Origin: Haliclystus octoradiatus | Lineage: Eukaryota; Cnidaria; Staurozoa; Stauromedusae; Haliclystidae | DNA: 64,000 nucleotides | NCBI GenBank assembly: GCA_916610825.1 | Contig: OU744450.1 | Coordinates: 21,134,814 to 21,198,813 of the forward strand | Direction of reading: 5' to 3' | Shown: one piece after another, positions 1-12,150 of the stretch | Numbering within the stretch: position 1 is the stretch's first letter | How the letters are laid out: each line of letters opens with the position of its first letter | Notes under the pieces: generated by a model | Database searches by the model: none | What the model saw: only the letters and a program-made list of their open reading frames with translations | What the model was told of the DNA's origin: nothing | Translations under genes and position numbers: made by a program

Positions 1-77
1 ACAATAACCTAACATTTAAATAATTATTATAGAACTATAAAATAACAATAGAAGCTGCAATTAGATTCCTGTTCTAC

Positions 78-3000
78 CTATGTGATAATGTGTATGTTTG
101 TAATGGTAGTTAGATATTCGTTGTCTGATGATCGTATAAGAACGTGGAACTTGGAGTTGCAGCCAAAGAATGTGTCTTTCTCGACCTTCTTATTATTAAT
201 TTTGCGTTTATATTGGTAATAGTCATGTCCTTTTATTGATGGCCTCCAAAGAAAACGGTCAGTGCTGCTGGAAATGTAACCATTATTTACAAAAGTTAAA
301 GATTTCATTTCAGACAGGATGCAGCTATAGACAGGTTCTACTATATGTATCTTACGTTCTTTAGACAAGAAGAAATTGATTGGTGTTGATAATGCTAGTG
401 CACTTGTAAGCAGTGTATCTATATTGTCTTCTGATGCGTCTTTAGGGCCAGCATCTGTGAACACGTATATTGGTGAGAATTCCATAATTGATGTCGTGAA
501 TATCTCTTGAATTCCTGTGATTGCAAGTTCATCACAATCACCACCACCTGTTGCCTTTAGAGATTTGAGATTACTGTTAATGAAAAGTTCTTTTTCTTCT
601 GGTGCTCTGTAAACGACTGGTCCGTGCCCTATATATCAAACAAATCAAAACATTGTTTGAAATTATCAGAAATCGATAGAAAATGATACTGTAGTTCTCA
701 AATTTGACAGGGTCGTCTGGTGAATTTTCCTAAAAACTGTTTCTCGGGATCCCTTTAGTTCGACATTATTAGGCTATTGTCGCTGAATTTCCTATAAGCT
801 ATTGATATTTGGCACACGAGAGGCACGTAAGGAGAAGAAGACAAGGCATCAAAAAATACGAGCCGACTCGGTGAATGATTTTCACCTTTGAGTTCTCTTC
901 TGAAGTGACTCGAGTTGTATCATAAGGAAAATTATTTGAATAAACTGATTGGTTTCCAGTTTGATCACTAGTTTTCAAAAACATTTTATGAGCAAGAAAG
1001 TCATGTAGCTGCTTGTAAAACGTTGTGCTAGTTATAACAACTTTCACAAGCATTTACATGACTTTCTTGCTTATGAAATGTTTTTGAAAATTTTCATTCG
1101 TGATATCAAGTTCGAAATGTAAGATCGATTGTGTTTTTCGAACCTAGTTTTGCTATGATGATTTGGTGTAAAACTCTAAACCAATCAGATTGATCGAATC
1201 ATTTTCTTTATAATGCAACCAATATTATCCGCTGGATGCTAGATATACCTGTCTAAGTTATTTACTCTTTAAGCGATCAGTGAACGATATCGATCTTTAT
1301 AAGATTATCTCAGTATTTAAATAGTATTCGTTATATACTGTTTGCTGTTCGAGCAATCTGCCTTCATGTACACTTTCTTCTAATTTCTATTGCAACAATT
1401 TCGTTATGATGTCAGGGTGTCATCATATCAGTTTGATTGTACATTGATCTATAGCTATACAAAGAAATATTATTACAGCATGAAAAATATGGGTCTGAAG
1501 CAGAGATTGTTGGTTCTGGACAGGTGGCCAATAATTGGAAGCAATCTTTGTTGTATGTTAAAGAAAAAATTGTACAAAAAAAATTGAATTGTAAAAGTAA
1601 TGTAGTGTAGACGGTGTCGCCCTACCGAAGGCACCCGTACCACCCCTCTATTTCTAGACGAGTGGCTTTTTTCGCTGGAAGCAATGATTTTAAACACCCT
1701 TTGTTGATCTCAGCCGCGACACTGCAGATCAATTTCAACAGATTTCATGGCAGATAGGTGTTGATTGTCAATGCGCAACGATGCGCCGCAGCTACTCACA
1801 AAGCAATTCCCTCTGGACCATTCCATCCGCCATCCTCAAATGGTACTCATTTGATGTTTCAGATAAAATCAAGGCTGAGTTGACCTTAGGGGGATTTGAA
1901 CCACAGTCGATCAGATATGATCCGATCTGAAGTTCGGTTGCTCTGCCATCCGAGCTAATCCTCCTATTGTAATGCATACTAAAATTAAATACAAGTGTTT
2001 CATCAACTCGCATTTACTATATCATCCTCATCTTTTATTATACGGAAACCGATAAGCGTGGAGCTTTTTTGCACGGGACTGTAGTATTGAAATTACAAGT
2101 TATTTTTGACGGGACTTCATTATTGAAATTATAACAAGAAATTATAATAATAGGATTATTTTAAAATATATATCAAATACATCATATTAAATACCTGCTG
2201 CAGTGATTGGATCATTAAAAGGTGACAAAACATAATCACACATGTATGTCCGTGGTTGGTTGACAATATTAGTTGCTATGATAATAGATGATTTAATTTC
2301 ATCAGACATGCTACCCGTTGTATCAACTGCAAATGATAACGTAACACCACCATCCAAGGCCAATAGTTTTGTAAACTGATCATTTCCAATGAATGTCTGG
2401 ATGTCTGTTAAGACAGATGAGCCACCTCCACCTGTTTGGGTTTGACGACGACTTCGTTTTGATGCTACATAATACATAATACGGATTAAAGAAACGCGGG
2501 ATTTTAATGTAATCAAACCTGTTATAGTTGTCACCTGCCTGAGTGGTCACTCTTGCAATGTCTATAATATAATTTTCTATTGAATCAACCCTGTACATAT
2601 AAGGCCTACTGCATATAGTGGTCAATTTATCTACCACTCGTAGTTGGCTGATATATATAGTTTTCATGTACCACACACACGATAGGGCTATATCAGACAT
2701 GATAGATTATCAGACTTTAAGCGGAATTCAACTTTAGCTCTTTTTTATTGCATTTTTTCCATCGAAGTTTGAATCAAATCAAATAATGAAACGAAAACTG
2801 AACATTAAATAACTGAACGAATTAACAAAAGATAGAAAAACATGGCCCAGGTACAGTAGTTAATAGAACGACTATATAATCCAAGCGACTATTCTCATAT
2901 TGAACATTAACTGTTATTATCTTTTTGTTATCCGAGATGATTTATCATTGAACATTAATTCTGCGTATGTTTATCTGACTTACCAAGTGACGTTAAGTAA

Positions 3001-6000
3001 ATTGCATGTCCAACGAGTTGCCTTGCAAGTACGTACTGTTTACTTTCACATGCTGTTTTAATTGTATCTTTTAGCTGTTTTAATTTTGCAATTGAATTCC
3101 TTGTGAATACTGACTGACTCATTGCCCCAGCTTCAAGGATTGCCTTTTCTATTTGATTAATAGCCAGAGAATACTTGTTCAAATTGGGCCTGTAAAAATT
3201 GGATAGAAGTATTTAAATGAGTCCTCCTGGCCTGTGAATAGCTGTGTATAACTGATTGACGTTTCCCTGTATCGAATTAAACGTTATTGGGCCACATAAT
3301 ATCTCTATCCTTCAGTATGAGTGATGACACTGTCATAATGTCGAAAATGCCTATCCTGTCCACAACTGAAAGGTCATTGCACAATACACAACGTCTGGAA
3401 ATCAGGGGCACCGGAGCCATACGAGGACGACAGGGACAGACCCTGGATAAAGGGTACCTTACAGCAGAAATGTTTTCGATGTACAATTTCGTTGTTAAAG
3501 CCCGTCCCCCTTTCCAATAATGGCAACATCGTGCAATTTTGAAGATACTACAGTACCGAAACTCCCAATATGCAAATGCCCCGCCTTTCTTTGCATAAGA
3601 TACACATTTCGTCAGGCAAAATGGATCCCTATACCGCCTAGGTCAGAGGCATCTATAGTTACGACCGCTGTCGCTGTAGTGACACTATACAATGTCGATT
3701 CATACATATAGTTTAATTTATCGTGTTTGATGTGGAAAGTTTATGAAAATTATTTAAAAAGGCACATGTTGCCCCTCTTTGCCAGCATGGTAGTCAAATC
3801 TTTTGTAGCCATTTTGAAATTTTTTATCTTGAATATTTTTGGTATGAAAAATGATGCAGAATTCTTTGGGATGATAATATAAGTCAATCCGGAAAGAAAA
3901 AAAATTAAAATGTTACGCCGGAACTAGTGCCAGGCTCTTTTCGTCCAAATAAAATGGGCCTTTTTAAAAAGGTCGGGTGTAAAATTGCTTTGCATAATCT
4001 TGATTATTTTTGCTGATAATTCTAAAACAGCTGGAGCGTGACTGCTTTTTGAAAATTCAAAACATCATAGCTTTTTTGTTTGGATCGGATAAATAGGGGA
4101 TCCTGTGATCCTAGATCTTAATGGCTATAGAGCAAATTCAGAAGGAAATTGCCATACTCCTGGTTATAGATCAAACCTCTTTCAAAAAAATGTCGAGCAA
4201 GTTGCATGTATGATTCTGGAAGGCAAAACCTTTTGTTAGCGGCACATGGACATCGCACTGACTGGTACATGAAATGTTATAAATTTTATGAACACTGAAC
4301 AGTGTTAGAGTTGTAATCGTAAAATGTAAGGAAATATCAATTAGACCCTTTTTTCGTTTTATCATTTCATTTGTTTTGTCCAAATTGACAAGCAAAACAA
4401 CAAAAAATCACGTCACATTAATTGACTAACATGAAACTTATACAAATAGTAAATTTTCTCTAAGAAGCAATCTTCCAATATCCGAGATATACACTTTAAG
4501 GAATGGGACCTCAATGAATATTTGAACTTTTCAATTCTAAAAAGTTGGCAAAATGGACCGTCGGTAATGCCATGTACAATTTTACAATATTATATAAAAG
4601 ATCTTTGATCTGGTAAATTGAACGAAAGTGTATTATGTGATTTATATGACCCAAATATTTACACAAAGAAACGAAACTTTTTGTGCTTAAAACTCGAGAC
4701 CATATTTCACCTAAAAAGCAACACTTTCTTATTAGTACATATGTTCTTAAACTGTTTTGATTTTGAATTGGAAATTCTTAGATGAAGAAAACTTATCTAC
4801 CCTAGACCATGAATTTTCTTGTGTATAAAATTAAAATATGGAACCATGAAGCTGAACGTCAAAGATTACTATACGCGGGATGTGATACGAGTAGCGGTAA
4901 CGGTGTAGTTTTATCTGCTGATCAGTCTTTATATAAACGCAAAATAGATATTCCCTTGGTTGATAGGATATTTTTGACAAAAATATCTGCTAACTTGAAT
5001 TTCTTGGTTGTTGTTGTTGTGATGACCTTCTTTCTCGGAGATGGTTTTACTGTCTTGGTTTTCGCTTTGCTTATCCTTGCGGTACTTCTGCGGCGTCTTC
5101 TGCGAGAATTTCCTATTAAAAAGATGCAATTATACGTAAATTCGTGAGATAAATCTATCCAAGTTTATTGTTATCATGAAAAATCCGATGCAAAAACAGT
5201 ATTGCATACGATTTGCATATAATCTCTACTATACGGTATTTTTCTTTCTCTGTAATGTATACCCACTGAATAGGACCAATAGAGGTTTCGATTTATATAT
5301 CGTTTATAATTCAATATAACTTTTAATTATTGTTTGTTTTTAATATAAATCAACAGGACACTACTCGGAGAACTAGCTCTAGCGTTTGAATACAATGACA
5401 ATCAGTCAAAACATTCTATATAGCGTGCGTTTGAATCTGATGATAGTATTGAATGTTCTATTGAGTATGATTGAGTCAACTCTGTATATAAAAGCCACAT
5501 ATTATTAAATAATTCATGTCAAATTTTAGTTACAACATAGCATATAAATATACATAGTTCAATTGGTTGCGGAACATACTCCAGCCAGAAGTGATTCCAG
5601 TTTCTCTTGAAATTCCTCTATCACCATCACCTCCTGTATATAGATCATGCAAGATGAGGAAAAAAGGATAACCGAATAAATATTTTGATATCATCATGAT
5701 AGATATAAATGTAAAATACGTAATAATAATTATAGAGGGGGTAATATCCCTGGGCTTCGATGGGATTGTTCAAATAAAACTTTGGCGGAATGGCTTTTTC
5801 CACATGATGAAAAACATACCCCAAATATATTTTTATGAATGACTGATATTCAACCAAAACAAATGACTCAAACAAAAAACTTCATGAAATTTGTTTTGCG
5901 AAATGAAAAAATTGCAAAGGCGTCAAAAGGATACCTCAAAAAATTTCATGATTATAAGCATACCCTAAAATTTTTTCTGAATTTTGAAAAAGGTACCCTT

Positions 6001-7121
6001 CAATATTTGAACGTCCCCGTATACCACAAGTATGGAAGTTACCCCCTCGGGTTGTTGCTGTTACTTAAAGCTGCGTATGCGTTAACGAATTGTATCCTGT
6101 CTGATCATCGTTTAACAACATGAACCTTTATTAACAGCAAAAATGGTGTGTCTTCTCTGTGTCTTCCTTCTCTATTATTATTATTTCCCGCTCTGCTGTT
6201 TACAACCATTGAGCACTGTTCACCTGCCAACATTTTTATGAAGTTTGAAACATATTATATAGATATAAATATAGCTACTGTATACACATTTTATATCATC
6301 ATTATTATAAATATTATCATATATTGTAGACGTATCTGTCAACTTAAAGGAGCAAAAATGACCGGCAGGCGCTACGCACTTCGGATCACGTGCATGTTTA
6401 TTGTTCATAACACAATGTACATTGTTGACATGAATTTATAACAGATTAGGCCTGCATAGAACAATAGTTTCAAAGCGAGACGGTTGAATTACGCTAAGCA
6501 TAAATTCAACTTGTGCTCGCAGCGGTCGCCGGTCAATCTTGCCCCTTTAACTTGCCTGTTCGGAGTTTAGAAATTTCATTGTTCTAATTTGAATTATCCC
6601 AAATTTAAAAGTAGATACCTAAAATTTGTCCACGTAGGAAGGGCAAAGACAAAAAGAACTATGAGACTGACTTTAAACTCCGAATATAATATCATGATAA
6701 TATTGAAACTTGGCAAAATATAACTGTCAAATCGAATCAAATGTGTATCTATGACATCTATAATTTGCGTCCGAATAAAGGCACATAATTATATGCATAT
6801 ACAGTATTGCAACAATCTAACAGATATTCGGCATATTCGGTTTAATTTATCTTTCTCCTAATTTTAAACTTTGTGAATGGATTTAAAGCTGGAACATATA
6901 CTTTATTTTGTTGAACTACATACTACTATAAAGATCTTACCAGTAACTTTAGTAAACTTTTCAATAACATCTGGCTGTGTTGCTTTAAATGATAACAATG
7001 CACCTCTTGTAATATCTAATGCATTCATTAAATTATTATCTAGAGTGAAGGAATATGTACATTGAAATAAAGCAGTTAGAACAAATAACATAGAAAATAT
7101 ATGGTATCCTTTTCCTTCCAT
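78..7121 (-). CDS. Secreted VWA7/hemicentin-like von Willebrand A-domain protein (partial exon model)
   Basis: Supported exons in transcript order are 7121-6941, 3189-2984, 2464-2195 and 628-78. The first exon starts with ATG at 7121, encodes a hydrophobic signal peptide (SMLFVLTALFQCTYS) followed by LDITRGALLSF, which resembles the N-terminus of VWA7-type proteins, and ends at a GT donor. The 2464-2195 exon holds the A-domain start with a MIDAS-type DTTGSMSDE motif and SPFNDP. The last exon continues with GGGDCDELAITG and YVFTDAGPKDA, typical of this family. The three downstream exons join in phase. Exon 1 ends in phase 1 while 3189-2984 needs two upstream bases, so at least one linking exon is missing from this model. 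The frame ends at a TAG at 78-80, so the protein is short for the family unless the gene continues left of the window. Likely extracellular; ligand unknown. Confidence 0.75.
971..1090. repeat. Short hairpin (inverted repeat)
   Basis: Arms of about 38 bases at 971-1008 and 1052-1090 are nearly complementary (core CATGACTTTCTTGCT), separated by about 43 bases. It lies in the last intron of the VWA-like gene. Confidence 0.6.
1614..1965 (-). repeat. tRNA-derived SINE, copy 1
   Basis: On the minus strand the element begins at 1965 with a tRNA-like head. A box A (TAGCTCGGATGGCAGAG) is followed by a box B (GGTTCAAATCC, 1902-1892). About 280 bases of non-tRNA body follow. The whole unit recurs at about 62887-63271 in the same orientation with matching head, body and far end, which shows a dispersed family rather than a real tRNA gene. 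It sits in an intron of the VWA-like gene. Confidence 0.8.
2513..2660 (-). repeat. Degenerate pogo-like MITE fragment
   Basis: Reads in reverse as the element seen intact at 46792-46974: it has the motifs CAAACCTGTTATAG, TTTCTATTGAATCAACCCTG and AGTGGTCAATTTATCTACC. It lies just upstream of the A-domain exon, in the intron at 2465-2983. Confidence 0.6.
3190..6940. other. Long first intron region of the VWA-like gene
   Basis: This region must contain the unresolved linking exon(s). A relatively GC-rich tract at about 3285-3715 looks like decayed coding sequence, but no frame is convincing. The hAT-type MITE seen intact at 32616-32795 has a degraded relative at about 4081-4240. A short inverted repeat has arms at about 6338-6379 and 6513-6556. 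Candidate exons are listed separately. Nothing else was recognised. Confidence 0.4.
4922..5112 (-). CDS. Candidate arginine/lysine/threonine-rich exon
   Basis: A TTTTTAATAG acceptor is followed by an open frame rich in Arg, Lys and Thr (an uninterrupted run of six Arg, then SKAKTKTVKPSPRKK and a Thr run). It stays open to a TGA at 4922-4924. A second candidate exon at 5633-5580 (acceptor TATACAG, donor GTATGT, 54 bases, phase 1 to 1) would splice in phase between the signal-peptide exon and this one. No donor inside this exon gives the phase needed by the 3189-2984 exon, so membership in the VWA gene is only possible. It could instead be the last exon of an alternative transcript, or chance. 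Confidence 0.25.
6941..7121 (-). CDS. Signal-peptide first exon of the VWA-like gene
   Basis: The exon has 60 codons plus one base and ends at a GTAAG donor. The chosen ATG at 7121 puts a basic/polar stretch directly before a hydrophobic core that ends in small residues, as expected for a secretory signal. An in-frame ATG seven codons upstream (7142) is possible. The segment after the signal (about residues 28-60) matches the DITR-type start of VWA7-like proteins, which ties it to the exons at 3189-78, although the linking exon is not certain. Confidence 0.65.
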
Positions 7122-8342
7122 GGTGAGATAGAAATGAAACATCTTGTAGCTTGTCTTTGAATGTTCGAACTTTTATGCTTGGATACTCCACGAGCGAAAT
7201 TTACTTCCAAAATGTCAATACGTAGTTTTGAAAGCTCATATTTCCAACTTCCTTCTAACTGCGACATACTTTTCCATAAGAAATAAGTTTCGGTATTTTA
7301 TTTACCATTCGAGGAAAAAATATGTTCTTAATAAATAGGCTTGATGTATTTTTTGTATCTACTTGATTATTACACAGTATACATTATATACACACATTTT
7401 TCCATTTAATAAAGTGCTTCATAAATAAGAAATTTAATAGTCGGATTTGTAGGCATAACTTGACAATACGGCCGTAAATCCTTAATCCTCGGAAATTGTG
7501 CAATTTGAAGAGGTATTACTCAATTTATGACCATATAGACATCATTTACCAAACGAACTGACTGAAAAGGCTGACATGCATCGATCTGTTGTTTGGTTTG
7601 TCATTTGCGAGATTATGCCGCAATGACTCTCAGAACTCACGTTTTACAATCTGGTTTTGCATTGTTTTTATAATAATATCAGTAAGATTAAAAGCTGCAA
7701 ATGTTCAATATTGTCTCACAGTGTTCCCACTATATTTTAAGCTTAGTTCTGAGGTCGGTTTTCTGACTTCTGAAAATGACTGTTCTGTCATATCCATATG
7801 CACTCTCGTATACTATATTATATGGAGTCACATGGGTGTGCAGTTCTCGAATCTCAGAGGAGCATTTTCAATATTCATATCAACATCCCTCAAGTCGCGT
7901 CCCCCTTATTTTAATTATTGAAAACATTCCTTTTATTGATGGTAAGAACGGAGGTGTGTTATCATCTGTTTGGGATAAATATATATGTCCTCAGTGTCGA
8001 ATCCTGCATGGATGTGAAATTATCCAATATATTCAATTGGAATACTAATTGTTAGCTACTTTTGCGACTAAGAAAAAGTTAATTGCTTGCTATTTCTAAA
8101 GTTATTATAAAAGTGAAAACACCAAAGAAATCATCAGGGCCGTAATTCCTAGGGTGGGCCTGGGTATTGGGGACCTGAAAATAACCCCCCTGACAACTTG
8201 CGGTCAGTCGGCAAATAGTCTTTGATTTGTGTCCAGTCGGAAAAAGAGGGAGAAAATGGCAAAGGAATATTGTGATGTTCTCTTCTAAAAGTGGAATTTA
8301 TTAGAGAGTTATTTTAATTATTGTCCATTATGTCCACAAACC
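7122..8342. other. Intergenic region upstream of the VWA-like gene
   Basis: Short ORFs near 7589-8048 show no family resemblance or splice context. The promoter of the VWA-like gene should lie just right of 7142, but no TATA box or other clear motif was found. The 5' limit of the truncated LINE is probably between 8340 and 8500. Confidence 0.4.
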
Positions 8343-10456
8343 ATGAATACTGTATATAGAGGCAATTATATCATAGTAGCAGACCAGTACATGTTTCTGG
8401 CCATTAGCCTTCATCAGTACTGCTCAGTGAGCGAACAAGGGACTGACTTCGGTATGTACCTAAGTCAAGATGAGTTATCAATGTGGTACATACCGAATTA
8501 TGAACTTATGAATAAGATAAGAAATACAAATTATGAACATTTCTTATCCTTATTGTATAGCCTAATTGAAATTTATGTTCCTGTGAAAATTATTAATCAC
8601 AAGTCAAAGACATATCCAGATTATATAAATCGTCTTCTTAGAAAGAAAAATCGTTTATGGCGTGCACGTCATCAAGTAAATGGCAAAGAAAAATACAATG
8701 AGTGCGCTAAAAAATGTAAGTTCAAGATCAAAAAATACCATCAAAACATTGAAAAGAACATTGTCAAAAAGCAAAATATGAGATCATTTTATTCATTTGT
8801 AAATAAGTCTTTGAATAAGAAAAGCGGTGTTGCACCTCTACGTGATCATAATGGTAATCTTACAACTGATAATTTATTGAAAGCTAGACTTTTATGTGAA
8901 CAATTTTCAAGTGTTTTCACCGAAGAGAACAATGATATACCTAGCTTTTCAAACCGTACAACGAAGGTTCTGAACAATGTTAAATTTGAAGTCAGTGATG
9001 TGCTTCATGCTATTAAGAAATTGCCCAGTAAATTATCAGGTACTCCGGACGATGTCCCTGCTTTCTTTTTTAAACCTACAGCTGATACTATTGCTCAGCC
9101 ATTATCTTATATCTTCAATTTATCATTTATGTCTGGGAATCTTCCAAGTTTATGGAAAACTGCTATTGTTTGCCCACTGTTTAAGAAACGCCCAGCTGAG
9201 ATACCGTCAAACTATCGACCAATTTCACTCACCAGCGTCTTTTGTCGTCTGATGGAGTCCGTCATTAAAACAACAATGCTTGAATTTTTATTATCAAATG
9301 GTCTTATTTCCCCAGAGCAGCATGCTTTTCTTGATAAAAAATCTACCACCACACAGCTCTTAGAAACATTGAATGATTGGACAATTGCCCTTGAACGTAG
9401 AGAATGTGTGGACGTTATGTATATCGACTTGGCAAAGGCCTTTGATACGGTGTCTCATAGTAAACTGCTTCTGAAGCTTAAGGCCTATGGTATCCAAGGA
9501 GCTTTACTTGAATGGATAAAAGAATATTTATATAATCGATCAATGCAGATTCGTGTGGGTGACAAGCTATCAAAATCATCTCCTTGTGTCAGTGGTGTCC
9601 CACAGGGATCTGTACTTGGACCTCTTTTGTTTTTGGTGTACATAAATGATGCCCCTGAAAATTTTCCTTTTGCCAAATGCAAACTATTTGCTGACGACAT
9701 GAAACTATATTCAATCTACAACCTTGATAGTCAATATTACAAGGACATTGATTTGTTCCAAAGTGCTATCAAAGATTTTATTAAATGGGCGGAAACCTGG
9801 CAGCTTCGAGTTGCGGTTGAAAAATGCTCTACTCTCCACATTGGAAACAGAAACCCAAATACTATTCACCGTATGCTTGATTGTTCTATATCTAACGTTA
9901 CTTCATCTGCTCGTGATCTTGGTATACATATTACTTCTGACCTTAAGTTTTCTACACATTGTAAGATTATCACTCGTAAAGCCTATTGTTTGACAAATTA
10001 TATCCTGATGCCAACCCATCTTATGAAAGCTTTTCTTGTTTATGTACGCCCGAGTATGCGTCTTCTATTTATTCACCTTGCTTGAAAAAAGATATAAATA
10101 CAATTGAAAATGTTCAACGGAGATTCACAAAGAAGGTCTTTCTTCGGTGTTTTGACGACAACGAATCATCATATGACGAACGATTAAAAAATCTTAATTT
10201 GACAACCCTGGCTAGCAGGCGTTTATATTTAGATCTCTGCCTGTTTTACAAAATTATATATAGAAAAACTCACATGGAATTACCAGAGGGTATGATCCTC
10301 AAGGGCACTAACACAACTAGGAGCCATAATTTAGTTTATCGCATTGACCTCGCAAAATGCGATGTACGTTACAATTTTTATTTAATCGCGTTATTCGACA
10401 TTGGAATACTCTCCCCCAAGACATTGATCATACTGTCGTCATGTCGTTATGAATAG
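8343..10456 (+). pseudogene. 5'-truncated, frameshifted LINE reverse transcriptase (CR1/Jockey group)
   Basis: The open frame 8343-10085 encodes the spacer before the reverse transcriptase (RT) domain and the RT itself. Visible RT motifs are YIDLAKAFDTVSH (about residue 360), GVPQGSVLGPLLF (about 417) and the catalytic FADD (about 448). The N-terminal endonuclease is absent, as in typical 5'-truncated insertions; the first 50 or so residues do not look like the element and may be flanking sequence. Near 10050 the frame breaks by a small deletion and the thumb/C-terminal part (EYASSIYSP, NVQRRFTKKVF) continues in another frame to 10456. The element is therefore dead. It differs clearly in sequence from the next LINE. 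Confidence 0.85.
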
Positions 10457-10671
10457 ACGTGCTCCTGTCTATGACTGACTTTATTGCATTAATTTAACAT
10501 TATTTTAGCTTAATTGACATAACTTTTCTAAAAATCGTATGCAATATGTCTAACTTTTCAATTCAATCATAAAGCTATGGAGAACAACTTGATGTACCCT
10601 CTCCAAGTGTCAATTTTGTTCAAGATGCGTTGGTTACAGCTATCGAACCTTCACAACAAAAGCTTAACCTG

Positions 10672-12144
10672 ATGAGTACAGCCTTGAAAAAATGTATCAA
10701 CATTCTGGAAACTGAGAATAAAAACGTGGGCATTGCAAGGAAGAAACTAGCAAGAAACTCAAAGAAAGGAGATTTAGCCGATTTATGTTTGTATTTTTAT
10801 GGAATTATAAGCCGAGGTAAAAAATATAAAAATGTCATCGAAAAAGATTTACCAGACATTTGGGCAGATGAAACACATTCACCGAGTGTTCTCCAATTAC
10901 CTTTGAATTCTCTCGCCGCCGCTGATTCAAATATTTACACACCGGATCTATCAGGAGATCAATTGCCATGTATTGACGCCATTTTGGACCGCACAAATGA
11001 TTCGATTGTCTCAAATGGAAGCATTGTGAATAATAGCGACAATACTAATATAGATTACATCACCGTTCCATCACAATCGTGCGAAAACCTAGATAAAAGT
11101 AATATAAACGAGGAAACTATGACGTCATCTCCCGTATGCATTGATCTAAATTCTGAAGGGAACATATTAGACAGTACACCTGTTTCAAACAAATTGAAAG
11201 AAATAAGATACGAAAGCCTGATGACGAAATACAAGAAACAACAAGAACAAATACAACTATTGTTAGACAAAAAAACTCAATTGCAAAATAAGATACGTGG
11301 AATCGAAAAACAAGCGTTAGACATGAAGCATGATGCTGAAAACACATTAAAAAGTGAGAAACTAAATAGTGATGCAAAGACAAAACAAATCCGTGAATTA
11401 ACTAAACAGACAATTGCCCTGAAGTCAAAGATAACCAAAGATAATCAAACAAAAAATGATAACTCTACAAATAATTGTACTGAAATCCAATTGACTACTG
11501 CAACAGAAACAATTCTAAGCAAAATTGATGAAATCAAAAGCCTTGTAACTGAAAAATCCCTTTGCTCCCAAACTGAAATGAATACCTTACTGGATATTGG
11601 AACTACAAACCCACCTAACAAATCGTTTTCTACTATATTAAAAGTACAAACTGAGCAACGTCTGCATGAAAAGGCAATTAAGCAGACACAAGAAAAAGAC
11701 AAACGGAAATTAAATGTAATTATCCGAGGACTAAATATAAACCCAGATTATGAAAATGACACTGATTACCTCAAAAGTTTAACTGTTAACATCTTGGGTG
11801 AAGATGTGGAGATTGAGTCCTGCCATCGCCTTGGAAAACCATCAGATGTGCGCTCGCAACCATTATTAGTAAAATGCTGTGATATGCGAAGCAAACTTAT
11901 GCTGCTTACAAATGGTAGACGTCTACGTGAAGATGATGGTCTGGAAAGTGTCTATATCTCACCAGATTACACCAGAGACGAACAAAAATTCCAAACTGAA
12001 CTCAGAACGGAATGCAGAGAGAGAAATGAGGGGTGTAAAAACTCGACAGATCGATGGGTCATACGTAATTTCGGTTTAATCCAAGTGAAAAATATCAGAA
12101 AGAAGACAATACCCCAGCCCCGGACTCAACCGAGTAGTAATTGA
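10672..12144 (+). CDS. LINE ORF1: coiled-coil and RNA-binding-like protein
   Basis: First ORF of an apparently full-length LINE. The frame is open further upstream, but the first ATG is at 10672, giving about 490 residues. Features in order: a Ser/Asn/Thr-rich N-terminal part, a long Lys/Gln/Glu-rich segment at about residues 185-270 that looks like a coiled coil, then a C-terminal domain starting near KRKLNVIIRGL with SCHRLGK and YISPDYT motifs, like the RRM/C-terminal domain of L1-type ORF1 proteins. By family knowledge it would bind element RNA and form oligomers. It stops six bases before the ATG of ORF2 in the same frame, which suggests coupled translation. No internal stop or frameshift is seen. 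Confidence 0.85.
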   Translation: MSTALKKCINILETENKNVGIARKKLARNSKKGDLADLCLYFYGIISRGKKYKNVIEKDLPDIWADETHSPSVLQLPLNSLAAADSNIYTPDLSGDQLPCIDAILDRTNDSIVSNGSIVNNSDNTNIDYITVPSQSCENLDKSNINEETMTSSPVCIDLNSEGNILDSTPVSNKLKEIRYESLMTKYKKQQEQIQLLLDKKTQLQNKIRGIEKQALDMKHDAENTLKSEKLNSDAKTKQIRELTKQTIALKSKITKDNQTKNDNSTNNCTEIQLTTATETILSKIDEIKSLVTEKSLCSQTEMNTLLDIGTTNPPNKSFSTILKVQTEQRLHEKAIKQTQEKDKRKLNVIIRGLNINPDYENDTDYLKSLTVNILGEDVEIESCHRLGKPSDVRSQPLLVKCCDMRSKLMLLTNGRRLREDDGLESVYISPDYTRDEQKFQTELRTECRERNEGCKNSTDRWVIRNFGLIQVKNIRKKTIPQPRTQPSSN

Positions 12145-12150
12145 CTCAAT

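Larger units (their letters stand above)
629..2194. other. Last intron of the VWA-like gene
   Basis: Apart from the hairpin at 971-1090 and the SINE at 1614-1965, no feature was recognised in this intron. Confidence 0.5.

Noticed and set aside
1892-1965. tRNA gene on the minus strand
   Set aside because: Boxes A and B are present, but the stems do not form a proper cloverleaf and the sequence is the head of a repeated SINE body (also at 62887-63271).
3285-3715. GC-richer block with short ORFs on both strands
   Set aside because: Looks like decayed coding DNA, but every frame is interrupted and no family could be recognised.
4809-5147. Plus-strand 112-residue ORF with a hydrophobic segment
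   Set aside because: It is the complement of the Arg/Lys/Thr-rich minus frame, and its hydrophobic run comes from GTT repeats; no splice or family support.
7589-8048. Two overlapping plus-strand ORFs of 110 and 90 codons
   Set aside because: No family motif, no splice context and no link to the LINE endonuclease could be seen.
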